NCBI RefSeq assembly: GCF_900109685.1
Contig: NZ_FOBB01000004.1
Span: forward strand, 1-64,000
Source: Chitinophaga rupis
GTDB lineage: Bacteria; Bacteroidota; Bacteroidia; Chitinophagales; Chitinophagaceae
Length of the DNA: 64,000 nucleotides
Reading direction: 5' to 3'
Both the position numbers and the translations under genes were made by a program. The notes under the pieces were generated by a model. That model saw nothing but the letters and a program-made list of their open reading frames with translations. It was not told the DNA's origin and made no database searches. This document shows, piece after piece, positions 1 to 8,928 of the stretch (its first letter is position 1; every line of letters begins with the position of its first letter).

Positions 1-2
1 TA

Positions 3-206
3 AAACATGAGTTTGGGCTGAAAAGGACGTTTAGCAACTATGGCGACGCCGTCAATGCTGTTGGTAAGGCCATCGACTATTATAACCGTGTCAGGCCTCA
101 TATGAGTTGTAACTATCTGACGCCCAATGAGGCACATACCAGAACAGGCCCTTTGGCCAAAAAATGGAAGCCAAGAAAAAAAACAATGAGTAAATTACCC
201 TTGTAA
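3..206 (+). mobile_element. IS3-family transposase, C-terminal end (partial)
   Basis: An open frame runs in from the window edge and stops at a TAA at 204-206, giving 67 residues of the carboxyl end of a DDE integrase-core transposase. The visible signature is the region reading YYNRVRPH followed by YLTPNEAH, which matches the end of the rve/IS3 OrfB catalytic core (normally RPH-x-SL-x-Y-x-TPxE). A basic tail (KKWKPRKKT) follows. The upstream part, with the catalytic Asp and Glu residues, lies outside the window, so activity cannot be judged. No convincing terminal inverted repeat was found in the next 100 bases. The element borders a stump of a regulator gene at 503-640, which suggests that its insertion or excision removed that gene. 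Confidence 0.8.
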
Positions 207-307
207 AGCGCTCGCTGAAACAATCTACAACATGTAAAGCCAATTCTGCATTCAATACGTCAACTGTAAGGTTTTTCTGTACTAAGACAAGCCATCTCTT
301 ATAAGGG

Positions 308-362
308 ATAGCTTATATACGGCTCACATATAGCTTACATATAGCTTATATATGGCTTATCC
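308..362. repeat. 11-bp tandem repeat, five copies
   Basis: Five adjacent 11-base units with consensus ATAGCTTATAT; units 2 and 5 diverge at a few positions. The array lies about 100 bases beyond the transposase stop and is not coding. It could be a remnant of the IS flank or a replication-slippage array. Confidence 0.75.
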
Positions 363-433
363 GTTCTTTGCAACCGGATGCGAAGCGAAATGCAGTACTG
401 AAACTATTAGTATACTTTAGAGCTAACAGTTCT

Positions 434-477
434 AAAAAAAACAAAGGCCTGACAAGTTTTTTTAAACCTATCAGGCC
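434..477 (-). terminator. Rho-independent terminator of the broken regulator
   Basis: Read on the minus strand, arms GGCCTGA and TCAGGCC (446-452 and 471-477) are followed by a T-rich run (434-445). It sits 26 bases past the stop of the regulator stump, so the original 3' end of that gene has been kept. Confidence 0.7.
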
Positions 478-502
478 ATTGCATTTGTAAAACAGCAAAA
501 TT

Positions 503-640
503 TCATGCCATCACTTCCCGGTTAAACCGGCTCCGGTAATCTACCGGCGGCATACCCGTGATGCGCTTAAATATATCCCGGAAAGATCTGGTATCGTTAT
601 AACCAATATCATACATCACTTCATTAATGGTGGATGCCTT
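503..640 (-). pseudogene. GlxA/AraC-family regulator, C-terminal stump
   Basis: Forty-five codons on the minus strand encode the second helix-turn-helix and tail of an AraC-type regulator, containing INEVMYDIGYNDTRSFRDIF and then ITGMPPVDYR. The pattern resembles GlxA-type (DJ-1/PfpI plus AraC) regulators of Bacteroidota. An in-frame stop lies about 35 bases upstream, and neither the first HTH nor the amidase-like domain is present, so this is a decayed fragment. The own terminator downstream (434-477) is intact. The nearby IS3 transposase end is the likely cause of the loss. Confidence 0.75.
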
Positions 641-742
641 CCACATTACTGAGACTGATGTCTCCTTCGGGGATTAAAACAGACACGTGTTTCATATTAC
701 AAAGATAATCATCACTATCTTTGGCACAATAGCACCATAATA

Positions 743-1600
743 ATGCGCAAAAGAACGACTTCCATTCCTGTAAACCATTTTGATGGCGAGCTTAACGCAG
801 GCATTTTCGTTGAAAAAATATCTTTTAAAGATCTGCCTGGTTTTGAGGAATTGGAGCGCCCGGAACGGCACGACCGTCATTCATTCTTCCTGCTTGAAAA
901 TGGAACCATTACGCTTGAAATTGATTTTAAAAAATATAAGATCAGGTCTCCCGCTGTCATTTACATGCACCCCAACCAGGTGCATCGGATCTTAGCATTT
1001 GAAAATGTAATGGTCAGCAGTTTGGGGATCAATAATGAAAACCTCAATCCTGCATATTTGAAATTACTGGAAGAGATCACCCCCGCAAAACCTTTGCTGT
1101 TAAAGAAAGAAACGTTTTCCCTGATCTCCGGAGCAGTATCCCTTTGCCTCAGATTTTCTAAAAGGAACCCTGATAAATTATATCATTCCTTACTAAAAGA
1201 TAGCTGCAACGCATGGGTCGCATTAGTCATTTCACTGTATTTAGAACAATCCGGACCAACAGACAAACTTTCCCGGTTTGAAGTTGTTACCAAGGCCTTT
1301 AAGGAAATACTGGAACATCATTATGCTACTGTTAAACGCCCGGCAGCCTACGCCCAAAAACTAAATATATCTACCCCTTACCTGAACGAATGCGTTAAAA
1401 ACGCAACCGGCTATCCCGTTACCTATCACATACAGCAACGTACTATTTTAGAAGCCAAACGTCTGCTCTATCATTCTGACAGATCGGTAAAAGAAATTGC
1501 ATTTGAACTGGGCTATGATAATTACCCGTATTTCTCACGGCTGTTCACGAATATTTCAGGGATGACCCCATTGGCCTTCCGGAATAAAAACCTCGATTAG
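743..1600 (+). CDS. AraC family transcriptional regulator
   Basis: A 285-residue protein with a cupin-like N-terminal sensing region (about residues 20-130, with HDRHSFFLLENG and YMHPNQVHR) and a C-terminal AraC double helix-turn-helix (about 185-283). The second HTH shows VKEIAFELGYDNYPYFSRLF and the closing GMTPLAFR motif. The length is normal for the family. It is a cytoplasmic DNA-binding activator; the ligand is unknown. It reads in the same direction as the FAD monooxygenase beginning 80 bases downstream, which has its own promoter and is the obvious regulatory target. The ATG at 743 is the first start giving the complete cupin domain; no clear ribosome binding site is visible, as is usual in Bacteroidota. 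Confidence 0.9.
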   Translation: MRKRTTSIPVNHFDGELNAGIFVEKISFKDLPGFEELERPERHDRHSFFLLENGTITLEIDFKKYKIRSPAVIYMHPNQVHRILAFENVMVSSLGINNENLNPAYLKLLEEITPAKPLLLKKETFSLISGAVSLCLRFSKRNPDKLYHSLLKDSCNAWVALVISLYLEQSGPTDKLSRFEVVTKAFKEILEHHYATVKRPAAYAQKLNISTPYLNECVKNATGYPVTYHIQQRTILEAKRLLYHSDRSVKEIAFELGYDNYPYFSRLFTNISGMTPLAFRNKNLD

Positions 1601-1624
1601 TATAATACCTACTCTGTATTGTTA

Positions 1625-1655
1625 TTGTTCACGTTGATTGTACGATGTTCCTTTG
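1625..1655 (+). promoter_or_regulatory. Bacteroidota-type promoter of the FAD monooxygenase
   Basis: A TTG at 1625-1627 is followed after 20 bases by TTCCTTTG at 1648-1655, a 7/8-like match to the Bacteroidota -7 element TAnnTTTG. Transcription would begin near 1660. This supports the ATG at 1680 as the start rather than the upstream TTG at 1638. Confidence 0.55.
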
Positions 1656-1679
1656 CAGCAACAAAAGATCGTACAAAAA

Positions 1680-2810
1680 ATGGAACCATTAAAAGAAAAA
1701 AAGGTACTCGTTTCAGGCGCAAGCTTTGCCGGCCTTTCAACCGCTTACTGGATGAACAAGCTGGGTTATAAAGTAACGGTTGTTGAAATTGCAAACGGGC
1801 TTAAAATGGGCGGCACACCTGTGAATGTGGAGGGGAACACCGTTAACATCGTTAAGCGCATCGGGCTTTTTGAGCAGATCAGGTCAAACAGGCTGGCTAT
1901 GGAAATGCTGGAATTTAAAAATGCGGATGATGTTACGGAAGGAACAATGACATTAAAGAAATCGGGTGAGGAACTGCCGGATGATGCATATGAAATTGAG
2001 AGGAACACCTTGCTCAATATGTTATTTGATACTGTGAAGGATGATGTTACATTCATTTTCAACAACAGCATCACTGCCTTAAACGAAACAAAAGATCATA
2101 TCGAAGCTACCTTTAAAGATGGCTCACAGCAGGCTTTTGACCTGGTATTTGGTTGTGACGGCATCCATTCGGCTATCAGAAAGATCTGGTTTGGACACGA
2201 AGCTGAATACTCACATTTTCTCGGTCAATATTTCTCCATCACCATCGTAAACAAATTGCTGATAAAAGAGAACACCACGCAATTCTATAATGTGCCGGAT
2301 AAGGCTGTAATGCTGAATGCCTACAACAATAAGACCGATATAATTTTTTGCTTCCGTTCAGCAAAAGAGATCTCCTACGATTACCGTGATGAAGAACAAC
2401 AAAGAAAAATTATCCTGGAACAATTTGCCGGACAAGGCTGGAGAACCCCGGCATTACTGGAAGAAGTAAAAAGATCGAAAACCTTTTACTTCGATAAGCT
2501 TTGCCAGATAAAAATGCCGTCATGGACCAAAGGCAGAGTGGCGTTGGTGGGCGATGCTGGCTATTGTGCTTCGCCAGCTGCGGGAAAAGGCGGATCACTG
2601 GCAATAGATGGAGCTGCCGCATTAGCGGATGCTTTTCACAAACACAATGGAAATTTTGAACTGTCGTTCCTGGAGTACAATCAAAATTTCCGTCCCTTTA
2701 TAGAGGAAGTTCAGGCAAAAGTTGTAAGCGTGGGATTAGATATACTTGTTCCAGGAACCGAAGAAGCCATCCGCAAAAGAAATACAGAAGGCTTTGGCCC
2801 TGACTTTTAA
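1680..2810 (+). CDS. FAD-dependent monooxygenase (PHBH/TetX-like)
   Basis: A 376-residue class A flavoprotein hydroxylase, cytoplasmic. The N-terminal Rossmann motif GASFAGLSTA (about residues 11-20) binds the ADP part of FAD. The second conserved block FGCDGIHSAIRK (about 155-166) and the C-terminal GD block VALVGDAGYCASPAAGKGG (about 285-303) complete the family fingerprint. Such enzymes use NAD(P)H and oxygen to hydroxylate aromatic substrates; the TetX branch inactivates tetracyclines. The sequence alone does not show which substrate is used. The start was set at ATG 1680 because the promoter lies between this codon and the alternative TTG at 1638. The AraC gene just upstream probably controls it. 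Confidence 0.88.
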   Translation: MEPLKEKKVLVSGASFAGLSTAYWMNKLGYKVTVVEIANGLKMGGTPVNVEGNTVNIVKRIGLFEQIRSNRLAMEMLEFKNADDVTEGTMTLKKSGEELPDDAYEIERNTLLNMLFDTVKDDVTFIFNNSITALNETKDHIEATFKDGSQQAFDLVFGCDGIHSAIRKIWFGHEAEYSHFLGQYFSITIVNKLLIKENTTQFYNVPDKAVMLNAYNNKTDIIFCFRSAKEISYDYRDEEQQRKIILEQFAGQGWRTPALLEEVKRSKTFYFDKLCQIKMPSWTKGRVALVGDAGYCASPAAGKGGSLAIDGAAALADAFHKHNGNFELSFLEYNQNFRPFIEEVQAKVVSVGLDILVPGTEEAIRKRNTEGFGPDF

Positions 2811-2822
2811 CAGGTATATTGT

Positions 2823-2830
2823 TACTTTTG
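2823..2830 (+). promoter_or_regulatory. -7 element (TACTTTTG) before the APH-fold kinase
   Basis: A perfect TAnnTTTG element lies 4 bases before the TTG start codon at 2835. No TTG lies at the usual distance upstream. If real, transcription starts at or very near the start codon, giving a leaderless message or a start somewhat further downstream. Confidence 0.4.
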
Positions 2831-2834
2831 CTGC

Positions 2835-3836
2835 TTGAATACACAATTTTTGTTACCTGCACAATTGGAGCACATACTACGCAGCGCAGGCTGGCTGGCG
2901 GCAGATACCCGCATCCTGTCCGTAATGCCGGAAACCCTGGAAGGCGGCGGCCTGGTAGGGAACGTGCAACGCCTGCATGTTACCTATGCGCATACACCGG
3001 GGCCAGGTACATTTATCGTTAAGCTGCCCTCCTATCAACTAACGGAAAGTGCTGCATTCAGCCAAACAGAGGCCTTTTTTTACCAGCAGGCCAGCTCCTG
3101 GTTTCCCGGTATTCCTGCTCCTGTATATTATGCGGGTGATGAAAATTACCTGCTGCTGGAAGAACTGCACAATGGCTGTTTTGTAAAACAGCTGGCAGGT
3201 TGTAATGCGGTACAGGCGCAGCTGGCCATCCGGCAAATAGCGCAGCTGCATGCACAATGGTGGGATCGTGACCTGCCTGCCGGCCTGCAGTGGGTGCAAG
3301 CACTTAACACTTCGCCGGCCGGTAACTTTTGCATTCAACGCCTGCAGGCATACGGTGGTGAATGGCCGGCATTGCTGCAACCTTATCTACCCAATATCAC
3401 CAACCGGCTTGGCGAGCTGCAATCCCTGCTAATGGCAGCGCCGCGCACCATAGTACATGGCGATTACCATAGCCAGAATATTTTTTTCAGGGAAGATAAT
3501 GTTACGCTGATAGACTTCCAGTTTATGCAGCAGGCCTGCGGCATGCTGGATGTGGCGAGGTTTATAGCTACCAGCCTTACTACGGAGCTGCGCCGCAGCA
3601 TGGAATATACTTTACTGGAAAGCTACCGGGCATGCTTACACGCGCAGGGCATTCTTTACCCAACGCACCGCTGCCTGCAGGATTATAAAGCGGCCTTATT
3701 ATGGAACCTGCTGCCACCGGTGGCCCTGCACCTGGTGAAGGTTATGGAGGCGGGAAAACCATGGCCCGCGCAGTTCCCCATCCTGCAAAAATGCATTACT
3801 GCTATTGAAGATCATGGGGCTATGCAGGTACTTTAA
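2835..3836 (+). CDS. Aminoglycoside/choline kinase-like phosphotransferase (APH fold)
   Basis: About 333 residues with an APH/ecdysteroid-kinase-like fold. The catalytic loop HGDYHSQN (about residues 210-217) and the metal-binding IDFQ (about 226-229) are both visible. These enzymes move the gamma-phosphate of ATP to a small hydroxylated molecule; the substrate here cannot be read from sequence. No signal peptide is seen, so the protein is cytoplasmic. The start is uncertain: the only upstream in-frame start is TTG 2835, nearly on top of the predicted transcription start, and another in-frame TTG lies within the next 40 bases. The 3' end overlaps by four bases the end of the convergent barrel-protein gene. 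Confidence 0.8.
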   Translation: MNTQFLLPAQLEHILRSAGWLAADTRILSVMPETLEGGGLVGNVQRLHVTYAHTPGPGTFIVKLPSYQLTESAAFSQTEAFFYQQASSWFPGIPAPVYYAGDENYLLLEELHNGCFVKQLAGCNAVQAQLAIRQIAQLHAQWWDRDLPAGLQWVQALNTSPAGNFCIQRLQAYGGEWPALLQPYLPNITNRLGELQSLLMAAPRTIVHGDYHSQNIFFREDNVTLIDFQFMQQACGMLDVARFIATSLTTELRRSMEYTLLESYRACLHAQGILYPTHRCLQDYKAALLWNLLPPVALHLVKVMEAGKPWPAQFPILQKCITAIEDHGAMQVL

Positions 3837-5062
3837 AATGCTTCGCCCAGGTTAATGTAAAATACATTGCCAAACTTGCTAAAGCCATAATCCAGCGCTA
3901 TGTTGGTATTGGAGCGTTTGTTGAACTTAATGCGCAGGCCCGCACCGGCTGCGGGGTGAAAGCCGGTAAAGCGGTACTTATCCCTTTCCGTTACTGTATT
4001 CATATTTGCAAACAGGGTAAAACCCAGGAAGCCGCTGGGTAAAATATCGCGCCGGTACTCTGCTTCCAGGTCTATAAGGCCCTTGCCACGAAAGCGGTTC
4101 TGGTCTATACCCCGGCCACTGCGGTTGGTAGGGTCCCAGCCTATGCTGGGCAGATCCAGGTAAGGTGTTTTACTACTAAGCGTGGTCCAGTAATAGCCCC
4201 AAAAAGCCAGCACATTCTGCATTCTTTCCGGGCCAAAATGGAAATAACGCCGGTAATCTACGTACAAAGATTTCCAGTTATCATTACTCCCCAGGAAAGT
4301 AGGGTTAATACGGAAAATAGCATTTACATAATACCCGGATTGGGGGTTAATGGGGTTCTCCCGCGTATCATTCTGCACGTTCAGCGAAATACCCGAAGAA
4401 ACCGATTGTTTGCCCGGCGCTGTACCATAATCATACTTTACATAATCCGGCAGGTACAAAGAATCATTACTTCTTACCTTAATGGCCGAATGCCAGTCCA
4501 GGTGATAACCTATCCCAGCCAGCAATCCTGGTCTTATACGCTGATAAAAAGTTTCGTAGAAGCGGAAATAGTTATTGCCCAGCAGCTCGCGGTCGTCGCC
4601 CGCGCCGCCTTTGCCCAGGCCCCAGGTATATTGCGGGTTCACAATAAAGCGTACATCGCCCACAATATTACGGTCGTTACCCTGAAACCATAAGTTGGGA
4701 CGCACGGAGAACGAGAACCGGCCTGAAAAAGAAAAGGACGGCGAGAACGTTACGTTGGAGATACGCGTGGTGCGCCGGGGACCCAGGTAAAACGCCGCCT
4801 GGGTAGAGGTAACCAGCGCGGTACCACCCCCGGGTATATTCGTGGGAACGGGTATTAATGAATAATACACCTTCCCGTTTCTTTTGGGGACATTATGGGA
4901 CTTTATGTGGAATAAATCGTTGAACAGGTCTATTACATCCAGCCGTGGCACGGTATCCTCGTCAGGGTCATAGTTCCTTTTCTGCAATGAATCCAGGCCC
5001 TTGTTCTGTGCCAGAACACAGCAGGGAGAAAGTAAGAGTATGATCAGCCACCATTTTTTCAT
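3833..5062 (-). CDS. BamA/TamA family outer membrane beta-barrel protein
   Basis: A 409-residue protein with a type I signal peptide (MKKWWLIILLLSPCCVLAQ) and a long C-terminal region of alternating amphipathic strands ending in phenylalanine, typical of the Omp85/surface-antigen barrel. The GRGIDQNRFRGKGLIDLEAEYRRD segment (residues about 318-341) resembles the conserved late strands and L6-type loop of the family. There are no POTRA repeats: only about 60 residues separate the signal peptide from the barrel, so it is a short Omp85-like protein rather than BamA itself. It is expected in the outer membrane; its cargo or ligand is unknown. It converges on the kinase gene and stands alone. Confidence 0.82.
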   Translation of the reverse strand: MKKWWLIILLLSPCCVLAQNKGLDSLQKRNYDPDEDTVPRLDVIDLFNDLFHIKSHNVPKRNGKVYYSLIPVPTNIPGGGTALVTSTQAAFYLGPRRTTRISNVTFSPSFSFSGRFSFSVRPNLWFQGNDRNIVGDVRFIVNPQYTWGLGKGGAGDDRELLGNNYFRFYETFYQRIRPGLLAGIGYHLDWHSAIKVRSNDSLYLPDYVKYDYGTAPGKQSVSSGISLNVQNDTRENPINPQSGYYVNAIFRINPTFLGSNDNWKSLYVDYRRYFHFGPERMQNVLAFWGYYWTTLSSKTPYLDLPSIGWDPTNRSGRGIDQNRFRGKGLIDLEAEYRRDILPSGFLGFTLFANMNTVTERDKYRFTGFHPAAGAGLRIKFNKRSNTNIALDYGFSKFGNVFYINLGEAF

Positions 5063-5247
5063 CCGGGTACGCGTTCTTTTACGGGCTATCAGGCCCTCAG
5101 TTACACAAATAGATCTGTTTATATAAACAAAATATTGTGCCAGTACCCGGCTGATGCTTAGTAAGCCCCTATGATTTTAACTTAAATTGAGTATATTCAG
5201 GTTCCCTTTTACACAACGTTATTTCACGTTCATAAACAAACACTACT

Positions 5248-6165
5248 ATGCACATTTCAAGAAGGAATTTTCTGCGTACCGGCGCCTTAGCCGTTGCAGG
5301 TACCACGTTATTAAGGAACGAATTATTTGCGGCCGCCCGCGCCAAAGAAATACTGGGCATACAGCTCTACTCCATCCGGGATGATATGAAAAAAGACCCT
5401 TCCGGTACCTTGAAGCAGCTGGCCGGTATGGGCTACAAATACGTGGAGCATGCCAACTACATAGACCGTAAATTCTACGGCTATTCCGCCACGGAGTTTA
5501 AAAAGCTGCTGGACGGCCTGGGTCTTTTAATGCCCAGCGGCCATACTGTAATGGGCAAACAGCACTGGGATGCTGCTAAGAAAGATTTTACCGATGCCTG
5601 GAAATATACGGTGGAAGATGCCGCTACCGTAGGCCAGCGCTATGTGATAAGCCCCTGGCTGGATGAAGGCCTGCGCAAAACCTACGACGACTTTAAAGCC
5701 TATATGGATGTGTTTAACAAAAGCGGGGAGCTGTGTAAAAAGTCGGGCATGAAGTTCGGCTACCACAACCACGATTTTGAGTTCAGCACCAAATTGAATG
5801 GCCAGAAACTGTTTGACCTGATATTGCAGAACACTGACCCATCGCTGGTAGCCCAGCAGCTGGACATTGGCAATATGTACCATGCAGGCGGTATAGCGCT
5901 GGACATTGTAAAGCAATACCCCGGCCGTTTTGAGCTGATGCATGTGAAAGATGAGATCAAAGCTGCCAAAGGCGGCGAAATGGGCGGCGCTTATGAAAGC
6001 ACCGTGCTGGGTAAGGGCATTATACCGGTAAAACAGGTAATAGACCTGGGCAAACAGTCCGGCGGCACCAAATACTTTATTATTGAACAGGAATCTTACC
6101 AGGATAAAACCCCGCTGGAAAGTGCGAAGCTGGATCTGAAGCAGATGAAGGCATGGGGATACTAG
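5248..6165 (+). CDS. Tat-exported sugar phosphate isomerase/epimerase
   Basis: A 305-residue TIM-barrel protein of the xylose isomerase-like (AP endonuclease family 2) group. It begins with a twin-arginine signal (SRRNFLRTGALAVAGTT), so it is folded in the cytoplasm and then exported. The barrel shows LGIQLYSIRDDM near residue 36, GYHNHDFEF near 171, QLDIGNMYHAG near 208 and HVKDE near 233, which supply His, Asp and Glu metal or substrate ligands. Family members isomerise or epimerise sugars and inositols; the real substrate is unknown. A strong terminator follows at 6273-6324, so it is probably a single-gene unit. Confidence 0.88.
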   Translation: MHISRRNFLRTGALAVAGTTLLRNELFAAARAKEILGIQLYSIRDDMKKDPSGTLKQLAGMGYKYVEHANYIDRKFYGYSATEFKKLLDGLGLLMPSGHTVMGKQHWDAAKKDFTDAWKYTVEDAATVGQRYVISPWLDEGLRKTYDDFKAYMDVFNKSGELCKKSGMKFGYHNHDFEFSTKLNGQKLFDLILQNTDPSLVAQQLDIGNMYHAGGIALDIVKQYPGRFELMHVKDEIKAAKGGEMGGAYESTVLGKGIIPVKQVIDLGKQSGGTKYFIIEQESYQDKTPLESAKLDLKQMKAWGY

Positions 6166-6182
6166 GTGTCCGGTCCGCGCGC

Positions 6183-6215
6183 TTCAATTACGAATTGGTT
6201 AATTTCGAATTACGG
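6183..6215. repeat. AATTACGAATT dispersed intergenic repeat, copy 1
   Basis: A degenerate copy of an AT-rich element built from AATTACGAATT units. Better preserved copies occur at 44663-44699, 53884-53926 and 61958-62004, always between genes. Confidence 0.6.
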
Positions 6216-6272
6216 ATCTGGTGTAGCGAATGATGAGTTTATGCGTGTACCGGCTTGCCGGGCATCAATTGT

Positions 6273-6324
6273 GAGCCTGGTACAAAAAGTGTGAAGCCGC
6301 TTTTTTGTAACAGGCTCATTTTTA
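6273..6324 (+). terminator. Rho-independent terminator of the isomerase gene
   Basis: A long hairpin with about 17-base arms (6273-6289 and 6300-6317, few mismatches) starting GAGCCTG and ending CAGGCTC is followed by ATTTTTAT. It is oriented for the plus-strand isomerase gene. Confidence 0.75.
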
Positions 6325-6465
6325 TTTGTAAAAGCGTACACCTGCTGTACGTTTTCGAACAACACACCGATACAAGAATGCTTATTATCAGCATGTTATG
6401 CAATTGGCACGTATTTTATTCAATTGTTGGCCAGTATAGTGCCATCTCAAAAATATCATACGCGC

Positions 6466-8826
6466 ATGTTTAAGACTTACTTCAAACTCGCTTACAGGAA
6501 TATCATCAAGGATAAAGCTTACTCCATTATTAATATATCAGGTTTAGCAATAGGCCTGGCATCAAGTATCCTGATCTTGCTTTGGGTACAAAATGAATTA
6601 AGCTACGACAGGTTCCATAAAAATGCCGGCCAGATATATCGTATCACCGGAGATTTCGGTGATCTTAAGATCGCGCTCAACGCAGAAGGTATGCCTGCCG
6701 GGTTGAAAGAAGAAATGCCGGTTATAAAAAATACCGTCAGGCTAAGTGAAATTTCTAAAGTGCTGCTTGAAACAGATAACAGGAGATTTGAGGAAGAACG
6801 TGTGTTCTACGCGGACCCGAGCTTCATGGATGTATTTTCTTTTCCTCTTGTACAGGGGGATCGTGCTACGGCATTAAAACAGCCGGACGGTGTTTTAATA
6901 ACGCAGGCAATGGCGGCTAAATACTTTGGGAGCCAAAACCCAATTGGTAAATTCTTACGAAAAGACCATCATGAAAATGTGGTAGTAACGGGCGTTCTGG
7001 CCAACATTCCTGCTAATTCAGACCTGCAATTTGACTTTATTTTTCCGATGGCAGCCCCGGAGAAAACGAAAGACGCTCAGCGAAATACATGGGAAAGCTT
7101 CAATGTTCACAGCTATATTCAATTAGATAAGGGTTTTGATCCTTCCTCTGCAAATTTAGCAGCGCTGGAAAAGCAAATGAACCAGATCTTTCATAACCAT
7201 AGTTCATTCCACGTTGTGTTCCAGCTGCAGCCTTTAACCAACATCCATCTGGCGCCGGCAAGGCTGGGAGATATGCCAGGCCATGGGAATGCACAATATG
7301 TAAATATCTTTTTCATTATCGCTATTTTAATACTGATAGTAGCCTGTATCAATTTTATGAACCTGGCTACCGCACGTTCAGCCCGGAGGGCAAAAGAGAT
7401 TGGCTTACGGAAAGTGGCAGGCGCGATACGCAGACAGCTGATCCTCCAGTTCTTAAGTGAGTCTGTTCTTATTTCATTTCTTTCCCTCGTTCTTGCGTTG
7501 GGGATTGTCTGTTTATTCCTGCCGGTATTCAATGGAATAGCGGACAGAAAACTGGCCATTCCTCTTTCAGATGCCAGGTTCTGGTTAAGCCTTTTGGGCA
7601 CAGCTTTACTGACCGGATTGATCTCCGGCAGCTATCCGGCATTATTTCTTTCCGGTTTTAACCCGGTTAAAGTACTCAAAGCAAACATAAGATCAATGGG
7701 CGGAAATCTGCTGTTCCGCAACGCCCTGGTAGTAACCCAGTTCACCGTATCCATTGTATTGCTGGTAGGCACTGTTGTTATTTATAATCAGCTTACATTT
7801 ATCAAAGACCGCAACCCCGGTTTTGAAAAAGCCAATCTTTTGTATATGCCGATAACAGGAGACCTCTGGAGCAGGCAGCAGGCCTTAAAGAATGAGTTAA
7901 AACAAAATCCGCTTACCACTGATTTTACCATTACTTCTGACCTGCCCACCAACCTGGTTGCCGGGAATTTAGGTGCAAACTGGGATGGAAAGGATCCCCA
8001 TTTACAAATAGTTTACCAATTGATGGATGTTAATGAGGATTTCATACGTGTATTTAAGCTAAAGCTGTTAAATGGCAGAAGCTTTTCAGAATCCTTTCCG
8101 GCCGATTCAAATAACTTCATGATCAACGAAAAAATGCTGGGCATTATGGGCTTAAATGCAGCTACGGTAGTTGGTAAGACCTTATCATTTACCGGTTATA
8201 ATGGTAAGATCATTGGCGTTGTAAAGGATTTTAATTTTAAACCGATCCAGCAGGCTATAGAGCCATTGATCTTACGTTACAATAAGGATGGCGGTTTTGT
8301 AGTAGTAAGAACATTGCCAGGTAAAACCAGCGCAACCATACAGGCGCTGTCAACGATAAGCCGGCAGCTCAACCCGGCCTATCCCTTTAAATTCGATTTC
8401 CTTGACAAGGATATGGCTAATCTTTATAAAGGAGAACAACAGATGGGCAACATCTTTAACCTTTTTGCTATCCTGGGCATTTTTATTTCCTGCCTGGGTC
8501 TATATGGTTTATCGGCCTTTATGGCGGAGCAACGTACCAAGGAAATTGGAGTTCGCAAAGTTTTAGGCGCATCTGTATTAAACCTTGTCTATTTATTATC
8601 CTCCGGGATCACCAGGTTGATCCTGATTGCCATAGTTATAGCTATCCCACTTTCCTGGTATGCTGTAAACAGTTGGTTAGCTGGTTTTGCTTATCATATT
8701 AATGTTAGCTGGCTGGTATTCTTTACGGCATCCCTGGCAGCTCTTGGGATTGCCTGGTTAACTGTTAGCTATGAATCTATAAAAGCAGCAGTTGTTAATC
8801 CTATAAAAAGTTTAAGAGCTGAGTGA
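6466..8826 (+). CDS. MacB/FtsX-like ABC transporter permease
   Basis: A 786-residue inner-membrane protein of the Bacteroidota double-FtsX type. Residues 1-20 (FKTYFKLAYRNIIKDKAYS) are the usual cytoplasmic start, followed by TM1 (about 20-42), a MacB-type periplasmic domain, and a first FtsX block with the EIGLRKVAGA motif. A second periplasmic domain and second FtsX block with TKEIGVRKVLGASV follow near residues 695-710. Two copies of this half-permease give eight predicted membrane segments. Such proteins usually work with a separate LolD/MacB-like ATPase in mechanotransmission or efflux; no ATPase gene is adjacent. The start was moved from an upstream TTG to ATG 6466, which begins the conserved MFKTYFK. 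Confidence 0.9.
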   Translation: MFKTYFKLAYRNIIKDKAYSIINISGLAIGLASSILILLWVQNELSYDRFHKNAGQIYRITGDFGDLKIALNAEGMPAGLKEEMPVIKNTVRLSEISKVLLETDNRRFEEERVFYADPSFMDVFSFPLVQGDRATALKQPDGVLITQAMAAKYFGSQNPIGKFLRKDHHENVVVTGVLANIPANSDLQFDFIFPMAAPEKTKDAQRNTWESFNVHSYIQLDKGFDPSSANLAALEKQMNQIFHNHSSFHVVFQLQPLTNIHLAPARLGDMPGHGNAQYVNIFFIIAILILIVACINFMNLATARSARRAKEIGLRKVAGAIRRQLILQFLSESVLISFLSLVLALGIVCLFLPVFNGIADRKLAIPLSDARFWLSLLGTALLTGLISGSYPALFLSGFNPVKVLKANIRSMGGNLLFRNALVVTQFTVSIVLLVGTVVIYNQLTFIKDRNPGFEKANLLYMPITGDLWSRQQALKNELKQNPLTTDFTITSDLPTNLVAGNLGANWDGKDPHLQIVYQLMDVNEDFIRVFKLKLLNGRSFSESFPADSNNFMINEKMLGIMGLNAATVVGKTLSFTGYNGKIIGVVKDFNFKPIQQAIEPLILRYNKDGGFVVVRTLPGKTSATIQALSTISRQLNPAYPFKFDFLDKDMANLYKGEQQMGNIFNLFAILGIFISCLGLYGLSAFMAEQRTKEIGVRKVLGASVLNLVYLLSSGITRLILIAIVIAIPLSWYAVNSWLAGFAYHINVSWLVFFTASLAALGIAWLTVSYESIKAAVVNPIKSLRAE

Positions 8827-8928
8827 TTAATTAATAATGAATAATTAATTACCGGTGTGTATCCATACGCACTACTCAATTATTAATTATTCATTATTCA
8901 TTCTTAATTATTAATTATTAATTACAAC
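8827..8928. repeat. AT-rich inverted repeat between convergent genes
   Basis: The interval is built from ATTAATTATT and CATTATTCATT units in opposite orientation around a short GC-containing centre (about 8852-8876). It can fold into a long AT hairpin and may serve as a bidirectional terminator. It runs into the last codons of the minus-strand oxidoreductase gene. Similar sequence occurs at 47329-47353 and three times at 55436-55692. Confidence 0.6.

Larger units (their letters stand above)
207..742. other. IS-flanking non-coding stretch with repeat, terminator and gene stump
   Basis: Between the transposase end and the first intact gene there is no complete gene. The stretch holds an 11-bp tandem repeat (308-362), a minus-strand terminator (434-477) and the C-terminal stump of a GlxA-type regulator (503-640). 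The rest shows nothing recognisable. Confidence 0.6.
6166..6465. other. Intergenic stretch with AT-rich repeat and terminator
   Basis: The stretch between the isomerase and the FtsX-like permease holds one copy of the AATTACGAATT repeat (6183-6215) and the terminator at 6273-6324. The short open frames here have no coding character. No convincing promoter for the permease was recognised. Confidence 0.5.
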
